Below, piece after piece: positions 26,745-36,095 of a DNA stretch of 40,248 nucleotides. The DNA is from a virus. The stretch's first letter is position 1. Each line of letters opens with the position of its first letter. The position numbers and the translations under genes were made by a program. The DNA lies in the IMG/VR virus record IMGVR_UViG_3300048997_000067, positions 1-40,248 of that record; one strand, given 5' to 3'. The notes beneath the pieces were generated by a model. That model was not told where the DNA came from. It did no database searches and saw only the letters and a program-made list of their open reading frames with translations.

Positions 26745-28693
26745 GCGAGAAAGACCTGATCGCCGACGGCAAGGAGGCCTTTGAGCAGGCCGTCGACGCG
26801 GAAGGAGACAATCGGGCCAACTTCATCGACGACCTGAGGTTCGCGCGCCTGTCCGAGCAATGGCCGGACAAGATCATCAAGCAGCGCCAGCTCGAAGGCC
26901 GCCCGTGCCTGACCATCAACCGGCTGCCGTCATTCATCCGGCAAGTGGTCAACGATGCCCGGCAGAATAAGCCGGCCATTAAGGTCCACCCGGCCGATAG
27001 CCAGTCCGATGTGGAGACGGCCAAGATTTACGATGGCCTGATCCGCAATATCGAATACGCCAGCAGCGCCGACACGGCTTACGACACGGCGACCGAAAGC
27101 GCGGTGTCGGGTGGCTTTGGGTATTTCACGATCGACATCGACTTCGCCCATGACGACACATTTGACCTGGACATCCTGATCAAGCGGGTTCCCGATCCGC
27201 TGTTGATTTACGGCGACCCCAATTCCACGGAAGCGGATTCGTCGGATTGGAATACCGCATTTGAAACCGTATTCATTCCGAACGACGAATTCGAGGAGGA
27301 CTACCCCGACGCCGAGAAGGTGGATTTCGACTCTCTGGCGAAGGAGGTTGGCGAGCCTTGGTTTCGGGAAAATAACGTGCTGGTCGCAAAATGGTGGCGG
27401 CGCGAGGAGGTCGAGCGCACCATCCTGCTCATGTCGGACGGCTCTGTGCTGGATGAGGAACGCCTGGCCGACTGCAAGGATTATCTCGATGCGCAGGGCA
27501 TCACGGTGCTCAAGTCGCGCGTGGCCAAAAGCTACAAGGTCAAGCGCCACCTGATGACCGGCGCGGAAATCCTCAAGTCGGAGGATTGGGTCGGCAAGTT
27601 CATCCCGATCGTGCCGGTGTATGGCGACGAGATCATGATCGACGGCAAGCGGCATTTCCGCTCGCTGATCCACGACGCCAAAGATCCTCAACGGATGTTC
27701 AACTATTGGCGCACGACCACGACCGAGCTCGTGGCGCTCGCCCCCAAAGCGCCTTTCATCGGCAAGAAGGGGACCTTCAAGATCGACGCGGTGAAATGGG
27801 CAACCGTGAACACGCAGAGCCATTCCACGCTGGAATACGACAACGAGATGCCGCAGCGCCAGCCCTTCGCGGGCGTCCCGGCCGGCGCGCTGCAGGAAGC
27901 GCTCAATTCCTCCGACGACATGAAGTCGATCATGGGCATCTATGACGCCTCGCTCGGCGCGCGATCGAACGAGACCAGCGGCAAGGCCATCATGGCGCGG
28001 CAACGGGAAGGAGACGTATCGACCTTCCACTTCATCGACAATATGTCGCGGGCCATTCGTCACGCGGGCCGGATCATCATCGACCTGATCCCGCATATCT
28101 ACCAGAACGACCGTATCGTTCGCGTGCTGGGCGAGGACGGCACGCCGTCGCAGGCCCCGCTCGGTCAGCCGGTTCCGGTCACGGACCCGCAAGGCCAGCC
28201 GGTGATGAACCCGCAGACGGGCGAGCCACATACCCGCATCTATGATCTTGGCGTGGGCAAGTATGACCTGACCGTCACGGCCGGGCCATCGTACACGACG
28301 CGGCGGCAGGAAGCGGCCGATCAGATGGTCGAGCTATTGCGCGCCTTCCCGCAGGCCGCGCCGGTCATCGGTGACCTTTATGCCAAGAGCCTTGACTGGC
28401 CTGGCGCGGATGAAATCGCGGCGCGGCTCAAGGCGCTTTACGAGCGCACGATGGGCGGGGGCGGGCAGCAGCAAGGGATTCCGCCCGAACAAATCGCGAA
28501 GGTCACCCAAGAGCTGCAGCAGTTGCAGGCGCGCGTCGCCGAGCTCACGCAGGAAAACACGGTGCTCAAGCACAATGCCGACATCAAGCAGCAAGAGGTC
28601 CAGGTCAAAGGCTTCGACGCCATGACAGACCGGATGCGCGCCGTCCACGACATCACGAAGCCGCCAGAGGTCCACGTACCGCCCGCAGCGTGA
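26741..28693 (+). CDS. Portal protein, P22-type
   Basis: 650 residues from ATG 26741. The P22 portal pattern is present: RANFIDDLRFARLSEQWPDK near the start, then RPCLTINRLPSFIRQVVNDA, a DTAYDTATESAVSGGFGYF block, and GKFIPIVPVYGDEI with RSLIHDAKDPQRMFNYWRTT. The last 90 residues form a coiled-coil barrel (QELQQLQARVAELTQENTVL). Twelve copies form the DNA gate at one vertex, holding terminase and later the tail. Long portals with a barrel are typical of headful phages. Confidence 0.95.
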   Translation: MSEKDLIADGKEAFEQAVDAEGDNRANFIDDLRFARLSEQWPDKIIKQRQLEGRPCLTINRLPSFIRQVVNDARQNKPAIKVHPADSQSDVETAKIYDGLIRNIEYASSADTAYDTATESAVSGGFGYFTIDIDFAHDDTFDLDILIKRVPDPLLIYGDPNSTEADSSDWNTAFETVFIPNDEFEEDYPDAEKVDFDSLAKEVGEPWFRENNVLVAKWWRREEVERTILLMSDGSVLDEERLADCKDYLDAQGITVLKSRVAKSYKVKRHLMTGAEILKSEDWVGKFIPIVPVYGDEIMIDGKRHFRSLIHDAKDPQRMFNYWRTTTTELVALAPKAPFIGKKGTFKIDAVKWATVNTQSHSTLEYDNEMPQRQPFAGVPAGALQEALNSSDDMKSIMGIYDASLGARSNETSGKAIMARQREGDVSTFHFIDNMSRAIRHAGRIIIDLIPHIYQNDRIVRVLGEDGTPSQAPLGQPVPVTDPQGQPVMNPQTGEPHTRIYDLGVGKYDLTVTAGPSYTTRRQEAADQMVELLRAFPQAAPVIGDLYAKSLDWPGADEIAARLKALYERTMGGGGQQQGIPPEQIAKVTQELQQLQARVAELTQENTVLKHNADIKQQEVQVKGFDAMTDRMRAVHDITKPPEVHVPPAA

Positions 28694-28707
28694 TGGGAGA
28701 TTCAGAG

Positions 28708-28962
28708 ATGAAATACATTCGGATGTATGACATCGCATGGGATGAGGATTTTCAGTGCGAGGCTGATGACGAAGTCGCCGCGAGAGCGAAGGCTTGCGGT
28801 ATGGAAGTCGCCGATCATCCTTTCCCAAAACTACCCATACGGCAACGCTCGAAGGCGGATGCGGACCGCGAACGTGCCGATGAGTATGACGAGGTTGAAA
28901 GCGGTGGAAAGAAATATCTCATCAAGAAACCACCGACGACCGGCACACCGCCGGCAACCTGA
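28708..28962 (+). CDS. Small protein between portal and scaffold
   Basis: 84 residues from ATG 28708, seven bases after GGGAGA; upstream GTG/ATG codons are less well placed. MKYIRMYDIAWDEDFQCEAD opens a strand-helix unit; the rest is charged (RQRSKADADRERADEYDEVE), ending KKYLIKKPPT. No family recognised. Confidence 0.65.
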   Translation: MKYIRMYDIAWDEDFQCEADDEVAARAKACGMEVADHPFPKLPIRQRSKADADRERADEYDEVESGGKKYLIKKPPTTGTPPAT

Positions 28963-28992
28963 TTTTCCCACCAACCGAAAGGAGTGGAACCC

Positions 28993-29877
28993 ATGTCATC
29001 CACCGATGGCACGACCGAACTCGACCCCAACGCAGCGGAAACGCCAAGCGGCGAGGTCGAGCAGGAAGAGACGCTGACGCCGGCAGAGGGCGACGGCGAA
29101 GCCGAAGGTGGCGAGCAAGAAGCCGACGACTCGGAAGAAGTCGAGCACGAAGGCGCTAAGTACCGCATCCCGAAGGCGCTCAAGGGCGCTCTCTTGATGC
29201 AGGCCGACTACACGCGCAAAACGCAGGAGTTGGCTGAAAAGGGGCGGGGCCTCGACAGTGAGCGCGAGTCGTTCACCAAGGAGAGCGAAGCCCGCCGGCA
29301 GAGCGAGAAAGACATCGGCCGCGTTGCGGTCATGGACGAGGAGCTGGAGGCGTACAGGAAAGTCGACTGGCAGGCATTCCGGAACACCAATCCGGAACAA
29401 GCCGCCGCGGCGTTCCAGGACTACTCTTTGCTACGTGACCGGCGCGACGAGCTGGCCACCAAAGTGCATACCGACGTGCAAAAACGGTCGCAGGAAGCGC
29501 AGCAAACCTTTGCCAAGCGCTATGCGGAAACCAACGGCACGTTAGCAAAAGACATCAAGGGCTGGAACCAGGACACCGCCACCAAGCTACGAGACTTCGC
29601 AGTCGCGAACGGCGCATCGCAACAGGACATTCTGACGCTCGCCGTCAACGCTCCGCTGGTGAAGCTCCTGCACAAGGCGTGGCTCGGGGATCAGCTCATT
29701 GCCAAGCAGGCCAAGGCGGCACAAGCCGCCAGGGTCGATGTGGCGAAACCCGAGGAAGCCCAACCACTCACGCCAGTAACCCGTCGTCCGTCCGGCAATG
29801 CGAAAGCCGGTCTGCATGATGGCCTGTCGGCAGAGGAGTGGATGAGGCGCCGAAACGCTCAAGTGAAACGCAAGTAA
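28993..29877 (+). CDS. Capsid scaffolding protein
   Basis: 294 residues from ATG 28993 (8 bases after AAGGAG; the GTG at 28984 is too close). The first 60 residues are very acidic (EVEQEETLTPAEGDGEAEGG), followed by a long charged helix (MQADYTRKTQELAEKGRGLD), a mid-domain (YSLLRDRRDELATKVHTDVQ) and a basic C-terminal end (AEEWMRRRNAQVKRK), the coat-binding part in P22-type scaffolds. It directs procapsid assembly and leaves during packaging. It is directly upstream of the coat gene. Confidence 0.85.
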   Translation: MSSTDGTTELDPNAAETPSGEVEQEETLTPAEGDGEAEGGEQEADDSEEVEHEGAKYRIPKALKGALLMQADYTRKTQELAEKGRGLDSERESFTKESEARRQSEKDIGRVAVMDEELEAYRKVDWQAFRNTNPEQAAAAFQDYSLLRDRRDELATKVHTDVQKRSQEAQQTFAKRYAETNGTLAKDIKGWNQDTATKLRDFAVANGASQQDILTLAVNAPLVKLLHKAWLGDQLIAKQAKAAQAARVDVAKPEEAQPLTPVTRRPSGNAKAGLHDGLSAEEWMRRRNAQVKRK

Positions 29878-29951
29878 TCCCACCCATCGGCCCGTCGTGA
29901 GACGCGCCCAGCCCAGCGCGGTCGCATTGAGCGCCCGCCAGAAGGAACCCT

Positions 29952-31166
29952 ATGGCTAATACCCTCCTCACTCCCACCGCGGTGACCCGCGAGGCTCTCC
30001 GCATTCTTCACCAGAAGCTCAACTTCATCGGCAACTGCAATCGTCAGTATGACGAGCAATACGCCAACAACGGCGCCAAGATCGGCACCGATCTGAAGGT
30101 CAGGCTTCCCAACCAGTACGCGGTGCGCCGCGGCACGTCGCTTTCGGCGCAGGATACCGTCGAGTCGAGCGTCACGATCTCGATCGCCAGCCAGTACGGC
30201 GTGGATCTCAACTTCACGTCGACCGACCTCACCCTGTCGCTGGATGACTTCTCGACCCGCATTCTCGATCCGGCGATGGCCGTTCTGGCGGCCAACATCG
30301 AAGGCGACATGCTGTCCCAGGTCTACAAGGACGTTTACTACAGCGTGACCAACTTCGGCTCGGCGGCGACCTTCGCCAAGGCCCTATCGGCCCGCAAGGT
30401 GCTGGTGGACAATCTGGCGCCGACCAGCAAGCGCTCTGTCGTCCTGCAGACCCAGGACAACGTGGACCTGGTGGACGCCCTCAAGGGCCTGTTCCAGGAC
30501 TCCGGCGAGCTTGCAGAGCAGTACCGCGAAGGCCTCATCGGCCGCACCGCGGGGTTCAATTGGTACGAAAACACGCTGCTGCCGAGCCATGTTCGCGGCG
30601 CGGGCACGTCGGCCTTCACGACCGACACCCGCACCTCGGCGCTGGCGCTTACCTCGACGGCGGTGACCTCGCTGACCACCAACGCGCTGGCCTCGGGCGG
30701 CTTCCTCAAGGGCGACATCGTGCGTATCGCCAACGTGATGCGCGCCCATCCCGAGACCAAGGGCAACACCGGCGTCCAGCAGAGTTTCGTGCTGACCGCC
30801 GATGCCGCCTCGGGCGCGACCTCGATCTCGATCTCGCCCTCCATCATCCTGTCGGGCGCGTATCAGAACGTGGTCATCCCGACCGTGGCGCAGTCCGCGA
30901 CCGGAACGGCGGAAGGCACGGCATCGTCCACCTATCCGGTGTCGCTGGCGTTCCATCGCGATGCCTTCGCGTTCGTCACCGCCGATCTGGTCATGCCGAA
31001 CGGTGTCGACTTCAAGGCCCGCGAAGTCATGGACGGGATCTCGATGCGTATCGTGCGCGCCTACGACATCAACAACGACAAGTTCCCGTGTCGTCTCGAT
31101 GTGCTGTGGACCGCGAAGTCGATCCGCCCGAACCTCGCGTGCCGCATGGAGTTCAACGGCTCGTAA
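29952..31166 (+). CDS. Major capsid (coat) protein, P22-type
   Basis: 404 residues. N-terminal block LTPTAVTREALRILHQKLNF, then VRLPNQYAVRRGTSLSAQDT, SQYGVDLNFTSTDLTLSLDD and FSTRILDPAMAVLAANIEGD follow the P22 gp5-like coat family. A GTSAFTTDTRTSALALTSTA stretch and a beta-rich centre correspond to the inserted domain. The C-terminus ends RPNLACRMEFNGS. It forms the icosahedral shell. The gene is followed by the strongest terminator of the genome (31177-31200). Confidence 0.95.
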   Translation: MANTLLTPTAVTREALRILHQKLNFIGNCNRQYDEQYANNGAKIGTDLKVRLPNQYAVRRGTSLSAQDTVESSVTISIASQYGVDLNFTSTDLTLSLDDFSTRILDPAMAVLAANIEGDMLSQVYKDVYYSVTNFGSAATFAKALSARKVLVDNLAPTSKRSVVLQTQDNVDLVDALKGLFQDSGELAEQYREGLIGRTAGFNWYENTLLPSHVRGAGTSAFTTDTRTSALALTSTAVTSLTTNALASGGFLKGDIVRIANVMRAHPETKGNTGVQQSFVLTADAASGATSISISPSIILSGAYQNVVIPTVAQSATGTAEGTASSTYPVSLAFHRDAFAFVTADLVMPNGVDFKAREVMDGISMRIVRAYDINNDKFPCRLDVLWTAKSIRPNLACRMEFNGS

Positions 31167-31176
31167 TCCTCCACCT

Positions 31177-31200
31177 GGGGCGGTCGCAAATGGCCGCCCC
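31177..31200 (+). terminator. Strong rho-independent terminator after the coat gene
   Basis: GGGGCGGTC (31177-31185) pairs with GGCCGCCCC (31192-31200) over 9 bp (one T-G wobble), a 6-base loop, then TTTTTC. It begins 10 bases after the coat stop, so it limits read-through into the glycosyltransferase cassette and tail genes while keeping coat output high. Confidence 0.9.
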
Positions 31201-31216
31201 TTTTTCATGAGGTCAC

Positions 31217-31987
31217 ATGACGGAAATCAAGTCCGGTCGCAAAGCGGCCGATGTGAAACTGTTCATCGCCATGCTGGCCCTCGACGGCCGCACCCATTGC
31301 GTCACGACTGGCTCGCTGCTCGAAGCCCAGGCCCACATGATCTCGGCCGGCATTCCGAACACGCCGCACGTTCAATTCCTGATGCAGGACAGCAACGTGC
31401 CGTTCTCCCGCAATCGCGCGGTGGCGCAGTTCATGCTCACCGACTGCACCGACCTGATTTTCATCGACTCCGACGTGAGCTGGGATGCCGCGACGTTCCT
31501 GCGTCTCTTGTGTCATCCGGTCGATGTGGTCGGCGCCACCTATCGGCAAAAGATTCAAGACCCGGTGACCGGCGAGCTGGTCGTCAGATACGCGGTCGAC
31601 TTCCTCTATGACGAAAATGGCGACAGTAACGGCAGCGATCCAGAAACGGGATTGCTCGAAGTGCGGCGCCTTCCCACCGGGTTCCTCCGAATATCGCGCA
31701 ACGCCATCCAGCGCATGATTAACGAGTGTGACGTGCCGGAATACCAGATCGACGACCACGGCAAGCCGCTGACGATCAATCGGCTGTTCTCCTTCGATTA
31801 CGTAAATGGGCAGGAAATCAGCGAGGATTATCGGTTCTGCGACCTTTGGCGCGCGATCGGCGGCAAGGTGTGGTGCGATCCCGAAATGCGGGTTCATCAC
31901 CACGGCCTGGCATCATTCAGCGGTCATCTCGGCGAATTCATGCGCACTCTGGTCGCGGCTCATCCGAAGGCGGAGAAAGCCGCATGA
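31217..31987 (+). CDS. Glycosyltransferase, GT-A-like
   Basis: 256 residues. VKLFIAMLALDGRTHCVTTG opens a Rossmann-like fold; NVPFSRNRAVAQFMLTDC leads to the metal-binding LIFIDSDVSWDAATF (D84-S-D86); VDVVGATYRQKI follows the nucleotide-sugar side, and RRLPTGFLRISRNAIQRM plus ISEDYRFCDLWRAIGGKVW end the acceptor side. Such proteins transfer a sugar from an NDP-sugar. It is coupled to the next glycosyltransferase (ATGA). The acceptor could be virion protein, LPS or modified DNA; nothing in the sequence decides. Confidence 0.85.
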   Translation: MTEIKSGRKAADVKLFIAMLALDGRTHCVTTGSLLEAQAHMISAGIPNTPHVQFLMQDSNVPFSRNRAVAQFMLTDCTDLIFIDSDVSWDAATFLRLLCHPVDVVGATYRQKIQDPVTGELVVRYAVDFLYDENGDSNGSDPETGLLEVRRLPTGFLRISRNAIQRMINECDVPEYQIDDHGKPLTINRLFSFDYVNGQEISEDYRFCDLWRAIGGKVWCDPEMRVHHHGLASFSGHLGEFMRTLVAAHPKAEKAA

Positions 31988-32886
31988 AGCTCTCCATCAT
32001 CATCACCACCCGCAACCGCCCGCACCTGATCGTTCCGCATGTCCGCGTGACGCTGCGTAACGTCCGCGATCCCAACACCAAGATCGTGGTTATGGCGGAC
32101 GAGGACGACGCCGCAACTGCGCTGGTTCGCCCGCAGCTTGAGCGCTTGGGCGTCAAGGTGGTGACGGTCCCGCGCCCACAATCGCTGGGCGGTAAGTTCA
32201 ATCTGGGAATGGCGGCCGAGCCCGGCGACGTTTATCTCGCGCTGGTCGATCATACGCCCATGGAAACCGTTGGATTTGACAAGAGAATCCTCGACGCCTC
32301 CACCATGTACCCGGACGGCTATGCCTGCATCTTCAATTGGTGGGCCAACCTGTCCTTCCCCTTCATCAATGCCGTGACGCATAAGCTGGCGGTGAAGATG
32401 GGAGGCATCTATCCCGAGCTTTATCCTTACTGGTTTATCGATCATCACCTGTTCGACGTGGCCCGCATGATCGATCGCATCGTATTCGTCGATGTGGTGG
32501 CGACCACGGCGCGCAAGGAAAGCGCCGGCAAGGTGTGGACAACCAACAAGCGCGAAACGTGGTTCTGGGCACTGCTGTTTGATGCCCTTGCCAAGGAACG
32601 CCAGGAGATGGCGCGCTCGATCATCGAAAGCGACGACTTTGACGAGACGCCGGTTCGCAAGCGGGTGCTACTCAACAATTTCCCATGGGTCGCGCATCAC
32701 TCGATAATGGTCAACTCCTACGCAAGGCAGGATTTGGGCGGAGATTTCACGACCGACGCCTGGTACGAGGCGGTGAAGGCGACCGGCGTGGCGAAGCTCA
32801 AGCAGGCGCTTTCGGCCGAGCAATTTCTTGAATACGAGACGCTACAGGCGCGCGTCGACAAAGACACCAAAAAGGTGGCCGCATGA
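31984..32886 (+). CDS. Glycosyltransferase family 2-like
   Basis: 300 residues from ATG 31984 (overlaps previous stop). MKLSIIITTRNRPHLIVPHV is a classic GT2 start; IVVMADEDDAATA and VTVPRPQSLGGKFNLGMAAE fit the nucleotide-sugar domain; YLALVDHTPMETVGFDKRIL is at the DxD position although the metal motif is atypical. WANLSFPFINAVTHKLAVKM and YPYWFIDHHLFDVARMIDRI form the acceptor part. The long helical C-terminal region is family-untypical. It acts with the preceding enzyme, perhaps on the same glycan. Confidence 0.82.
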   Translation: MKLSIIITTRNRPHLIVPHVRVTLRNVRDPNTKIVVMADEDDAATALVRPQLERLGVKVVTVPRPQSLGGKFNLGMAAEPGDVYLALVDHTPMETVGFDKRILDASTMYPDGYACIFNWWANLSFPFINAVTHKLAVKMGGIYPELYPYWFIDHHLFDVARMIDRIVFVDVVATTARKESAGKVWTTNKRETWFWALLFDALAKERQEMARSIIESDDFDETPVRKRVLLNNFPWVAHHSIMVNSYARQDLGGDFTTDAWYEAVKATGVAKLKQALSAEQFLEYETLQARVDKDTKKVAA

Positions 32887-33461
32887 TGCTCGCCACCCTC
32901 GAATACGCCAAGCCCCTGCAAGTCGATACCGAAATGTTCGAACTGGTGGATCTGATCAAGCGGGAGGGCGTGCGCTCCTATCTCGAAATCGGCGCACGAT
33001 ACGGCGGAAGTTTCGAGCGCATCATGATGGCGATGGGCAAGGGGAGCCGCGGCGTCCTGGTCGATTTTCCAGGGGGGAATTTCGGCGACGGCAATTCCGC
33101 ACCGATCCTGTTGAGCGCGGTATCGCGCCTGCGCCGGAACGGGCTCAAGGTGGATGACGTGATATTCGGCCCATCGGGGGCGCCGGAAGTCTTGAGCCGC
33201 GCGAAAGCGCTTGCACCATACGACGCGGTGTTCATCGACGCCGACCATTCCTATGAAGCGGTGCGGCGGGATTTCTTCACGTATGCGCCGCTCGGCCACA
33301 TGATCGTCCTGCACGACATTGCGGCGCCGGAGGGCACGCAATCGAAAACCGGCCGCCCTGTCGAGGTGCCGCGATTCTGGCAGGAGATCAAGGGCCGCTA
33401 TCGCCACGAAGAAATCATCGCCCCGAATACCAACATGGGCATTGGGGTGATCTGGCGATGA
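32883..33461 (+). CDS. SAM-dependent methyltransferase-like protein
   Basis: 192 residues from ATG 32883 (overlaps previous stop; ATG 32886 is an alternative). YLEIGARYGGSFERIMMAMG is the SAM-binding motif I; GVLVDFPGGNFGDGNS and DAVFIDADHSYEAVRRDFFT are motifs of the cephalosporin-hydroxylase/CmcI-like class-I group, ending HMIVLHDIAAPEG. This group acts on sugars and small molecules; here it probably methylates a sugar added by the two transferases. Coupled on both sides by ATGA. Confidence 0.82.
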   Translation: MMLATLEYAKPLQVDTEMFELVDLIKREGVRSYLEIGARYGGSFERIMMAMGKGSRGVLVDFPGGNFGDGNSAPILLSAVSRLRRNGLKVDDVIFGPSGAPEVLSRAKALAPYDAVFIDADHSYEAVRRDFFTYAPLGHMIVLHDIAAPEGTQSKTGRPVEVPRFWQEIKGRYRHEEIIAPNTNMGIGVIWR

Positions 33462-33736
33462 CCCGATCCGAAGCGATGCGGCAGCGCTGGTCTGATCCGG
33501 TCAAGCGCGCGCAACTGGTTACGGCCTATCGGGTGGCCGCGCGAGAGCCGAAGCGCTACGCGCAAAACGCCCGCAACATCGAGCGCGGGCGACTCGAAAC
33601 CCTGGATGCCGAGGCGCGAGCCCAGATCGTCGCTGCCGTCGCCGCAGGGCGTGGTCGCAAGCAAGTCGCGGCCGATTGGCTGGTCTGTATCGATACGGTC
33701 GGCAAATACGTCCGCGAAGCCCAGGAGCGGCGATGA
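33458..33736 (+). CDS. Small HTH protein of the glycosylation cassette
   Basis: 92 residues. The basic first half (MTRSEAMRQRWSDPVKRAQL) resembles the short DNA-binding repeats of homing enzymes; the end is an HTH (AQIVAAVAAGRGRKQVAADW, then VCIDTVGKYVREAQERR). It lies between the methyltransferase and the adaptor gene, overlapping both by 4 bases. It could regulate the cassette or be the remnant of a mobile endonuclease. Confidence 0.65.
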   Translation: MTRSEAMRQRWSDPVKRAQLVTAYRVAAREPKRYAQNARNIERGRLETLDAEARAQIVAAVAAGRGRKQVAADWLVCIDTVGKYVREAQERR

Positions 33737-34389
33737 GCATCGGCACCTACGCCCAACTCAAGACAGCCATCGAGACATGGCTGGCGCGCACGGGTGATAC
33801 CGAAATCAGCGCCAACGCGGCCGATCTTGTCACGCTCGCCGAGGCGAGACTTAATCGCGAGCTAAGGCTGCGGGTGAATTGGACCAATGCGGCTCTGACG
33901 GGCACCATCGGCGTAAGCACGGTTTCGCTGCCGTCCGACTTCCTTGAGGCGCAATCGCTGTTCCTGACCACGTTCGGGATTCAGACGAAGCTCGGCACCT
34001 TCGCGGCCGGCGAGCGGCCGATCGGCACCACCAACGGCGTCCCAGGCATATGGGCGATCGATGGAACAACTATCCAACTCGATCTTCCCTGCGATCAGGC
34101 CCACACCTTCATCTTCCGCTATCTCGCGCGCTTTGCGCTCTCCGACGCGACCCCGACAAACTGGCTGCTCACGTATCATCCTGATGCCTACCTGTTCTCT
34201 GCGCTGGTCGAAGCCGAGACGCTGACAAAGGACACGAGCCAGCGCTGGATTGCGCTCTGGAAGGAGCGTGCCGACGAGGCGATTGCCTCCATCAATGAAA
34301 TCCAGGCCCGCAATATCCTCGTTGCCAAACTAAGGGTTGATCCGGCCATCGGCGCGCCGCGGCCCTTCAACATCTATACGGGGCTGTAA
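33733..34389 (+). CDS. Head-to-tail adaptor, P22 gp4-like
   Basis: 218 residues from ATG 33733. The helical N-terminus IGTYAQLKTAIETWLARTGD, then DLVTLAEARLNRELRLRVNW, a beta middle (GVSTVSLPSDFLEAQSLFLT) and a C-terminal helical bundle (YHPDAYLFSALVEAETLTKD) fit the gp4-type adaptor that closes the portal after packaging and docks the tail. Its stop overlaps the gp10-like start. Confidence 0.85.
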   Translation: MSIGTYAQLKTAIETWLARTGDTEISANAADLVTLAEARLNRELRLRVNWTNAALTGTIGVSTVSLPSDFLEAQSLFLTTFGIQTKLGTFAAGERPIGTTNGVPGIWAIDGTTIQLDLPCDQAHTFIFRYLARFALSDATPTNWLLTYHPDAYLFSALVEAETLTKDTSQRWIALWKERADEAIASINEIQARNILVAKLRVDPAIGAPRPFNIYTGL

Positions 34390-36095
34390 TGCCCGCGATC
34401 GGGTTCGGAGAATACCGCCCGGACGTGTCGGACTACAACGGGCAGCACACGCAGCAGCTCGCCAACGTGCTGCCGCGCGGCGACGGCTACGGGCCGGTGA
34501 GGGCGCCACAGGTCTTTTCCTCTGCGCTACCCGCGGGGTGTCGCAAGCTGTTCTATGCCCGGAAAATGACAGACGGCACGATTGTCGTCTTTGCATTCAC
34601 GTCGAACCGCATCTTCAAGCTCGACAATACCGCCTTGACCTGGACACCAGTATCGAAGGTCGCGGCGCTGACCTCGATCAGCAACGGCAGTCCGGCGGTG
34701 TTCACGCTCAACAGCCACGGGCTGTCGAACGGCGATACCATCGTTCTGTCGACCTCTGCCACGCTGCCGACAGGCCTCACGGTCGGCACGATCTATTATG
34801 TCATCAACGCGGCTGCGAACACGTTCAATGTTTCGCTCACGTCGGGCGGAACGGCGGTCAACACGTCGGGCGCGGGTTCCGGCACACATTCGATGACCTA
34901 TTTCTACTCGTCGCTGCCCTCAACCGATAACTGGTGGGCGCTGCAATACGGCAACAACGTCCTGTGCGGCCAAGCCAATAGCGTGCCGCAGGCCTTCGAC
35001 GTGACGGCCTCGACGGCCTTCGCGGATCTCGCCGGTAGCCCGCCGACCGCCAGGTACGGGACCGTTGTTGGTCAGTTCGTGGTGCTCAGCGGCTTGGTCA
35101 GCAACCCCAACCGCGCCCAATGGTGCGACCTCAACGCCATCACGACATGGACTTCGGGGGTGGGCTTTGCGAACTCGTTCGACGCGCCCGACGGCGGCAT
35201 TGTGCGCGGTGTTGCGGGGGGCGAGTTTGGCATTCTGTTTCAGGAATCCTCGCTGCGCCGCTTGATCTATTCGCCGGGGGCCAAGCCCGCATTCCAGATC
35301 GAGCGCATCGCCGAGGAAGTGGGCTTGCGCGGTGCTGATTCCATCGTGCGGGCGGGCGAGCGGGTTCTGTTCTATTCGGCGCAGGGCTTCAAGTCCATTG
35401 GCCCGACCGGCGGCACCGTCTCGATCGGCAAGGAGCGGGTAGATCGAACATTCGCGGCGGCGCTCGATACCGCAAACCTTCAGCTATTCATCGGGGCTGC
35501 GGACCCGGAAGGAACGCGCGCTTTCTGGGCCTACAAGCAGCCTTCGGACTCAAGTACGTCGCTGTTCACCCAAGTCATATCGTATGACTGGCAACTCGAC
35601 CGATGGGGGCCGCCGTTTCCATTCAGTGGGGAATTTCTCGCTCCTATCGTCAAGCCCGGACTGACACTCGATGCGCTTGACAGCGTTTCATCGTCAATCG
35701 ACGCGCTCACGTTTTCTCTTGATGCGGTCGGCTCGGCCATCCAAGCGAGCCTCGCGGGCGTGGATTCCAACCACAAGATGGTGTTTTTTTCCGGCTCCAA
35801 TCTCGAAGCGACCATGCAGACGCCCGAACAATCGCTCGGAGACAGCCGCGTCATGGTGCGTGGCATCCGCCCATTGACCGATGCGCCCAGCGTTTTCGGT
35901 TCGATCCAGTACCGCGACACGCTGCAAGCCACGGCCACGACCAGCAGCGAGGCGGCGGTCAACTCGCGTACCGGGATTTGCCCGCTGCGGCGCGATACGC
36001 GATATGCCAGGGCGCGCGTTCGCATCCCGGCGGCGACATCGTGGAATTACTGTTCCGGTGTTGAGCCGGATTTCGGGCCGACCGGGGGAATATGA
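34389..36095 (+). CDS. Tail tube/DNA-stabilisation protein, P22 gp10-like, with inserted beta domain
   Basis: 568 residues. NVLPRGDGYGPVRAPQVFSS starts the beta-propeller-type fold; DNWWALQYGNNVLCGQANSV, PPTARYGTVVGQFVVLSGLV and FQESSLRRLIYSPGAKPAFQ are typical gp10-like repeats, followed by VGLRGADSIVRAGERVLFYS. At about 93-172 an extra module is inserted (GSPAVFTLNSHGLSNGDTIV, then LPTGLTVGTIYYVINAAANT), a beta module found in phage proteins of other kinds. It seals the tail below the adaptor. Confidence 0.9.
   Translation: MPAIGFGEYRPDVSDYNGQHTQQLANVLPRGDGYGPVRAPQVFSSALPAGCRKLFYARKMTDGTIVVFAFTSNRIFKLDNTALTWTPVSKVAALTSISNGSPAVFTLNSHGLSNGDTIVLSTSATLPTGLTVGTIYYVINAAANTFNVSLTSGGTAVNTSGAGSGTHSMTYFYSSLPSTDNWWALQYGNNVLCGQANSVPQAFDVTASTAFADLAGSPPTARYGTVVGQFVVLSGLVSNPNRAQWCDLNAITTWTSGVGFANSFDAPDGGIVRGVAGGEFGILFQESSLRRLIYSPGAKPAFQIERIAEEVGLRGADSIVRAGERVLFYSAQGFKSIGPTGGTVSIGKERVDRTFAAALDTANLQLFIGAADPEGTRAFWAYKQPSDSSTSLFTQVISYDWQLDRWGPPFPFSGEFLAPIVKPGLTLDALDSVSSSIDALTFSLDAVGSAIQASLAGVDSNHKMVFFSGSNLEATMQTPEQSLGDSRVMVRGIRPLTDAPSVFGSIQYRDTLQATATTSSEAAVNSRTGICPLRRDTRYARARVRIPAATSWNYCSGVEPDFGPTGGI

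Noticed and set aside
26930-28231. 433-codon minus-strand frame opposite the portal gene
   Set aside because: Antisense shadow; rich in Arg, His and Val in a pattern mirroring portal codons.
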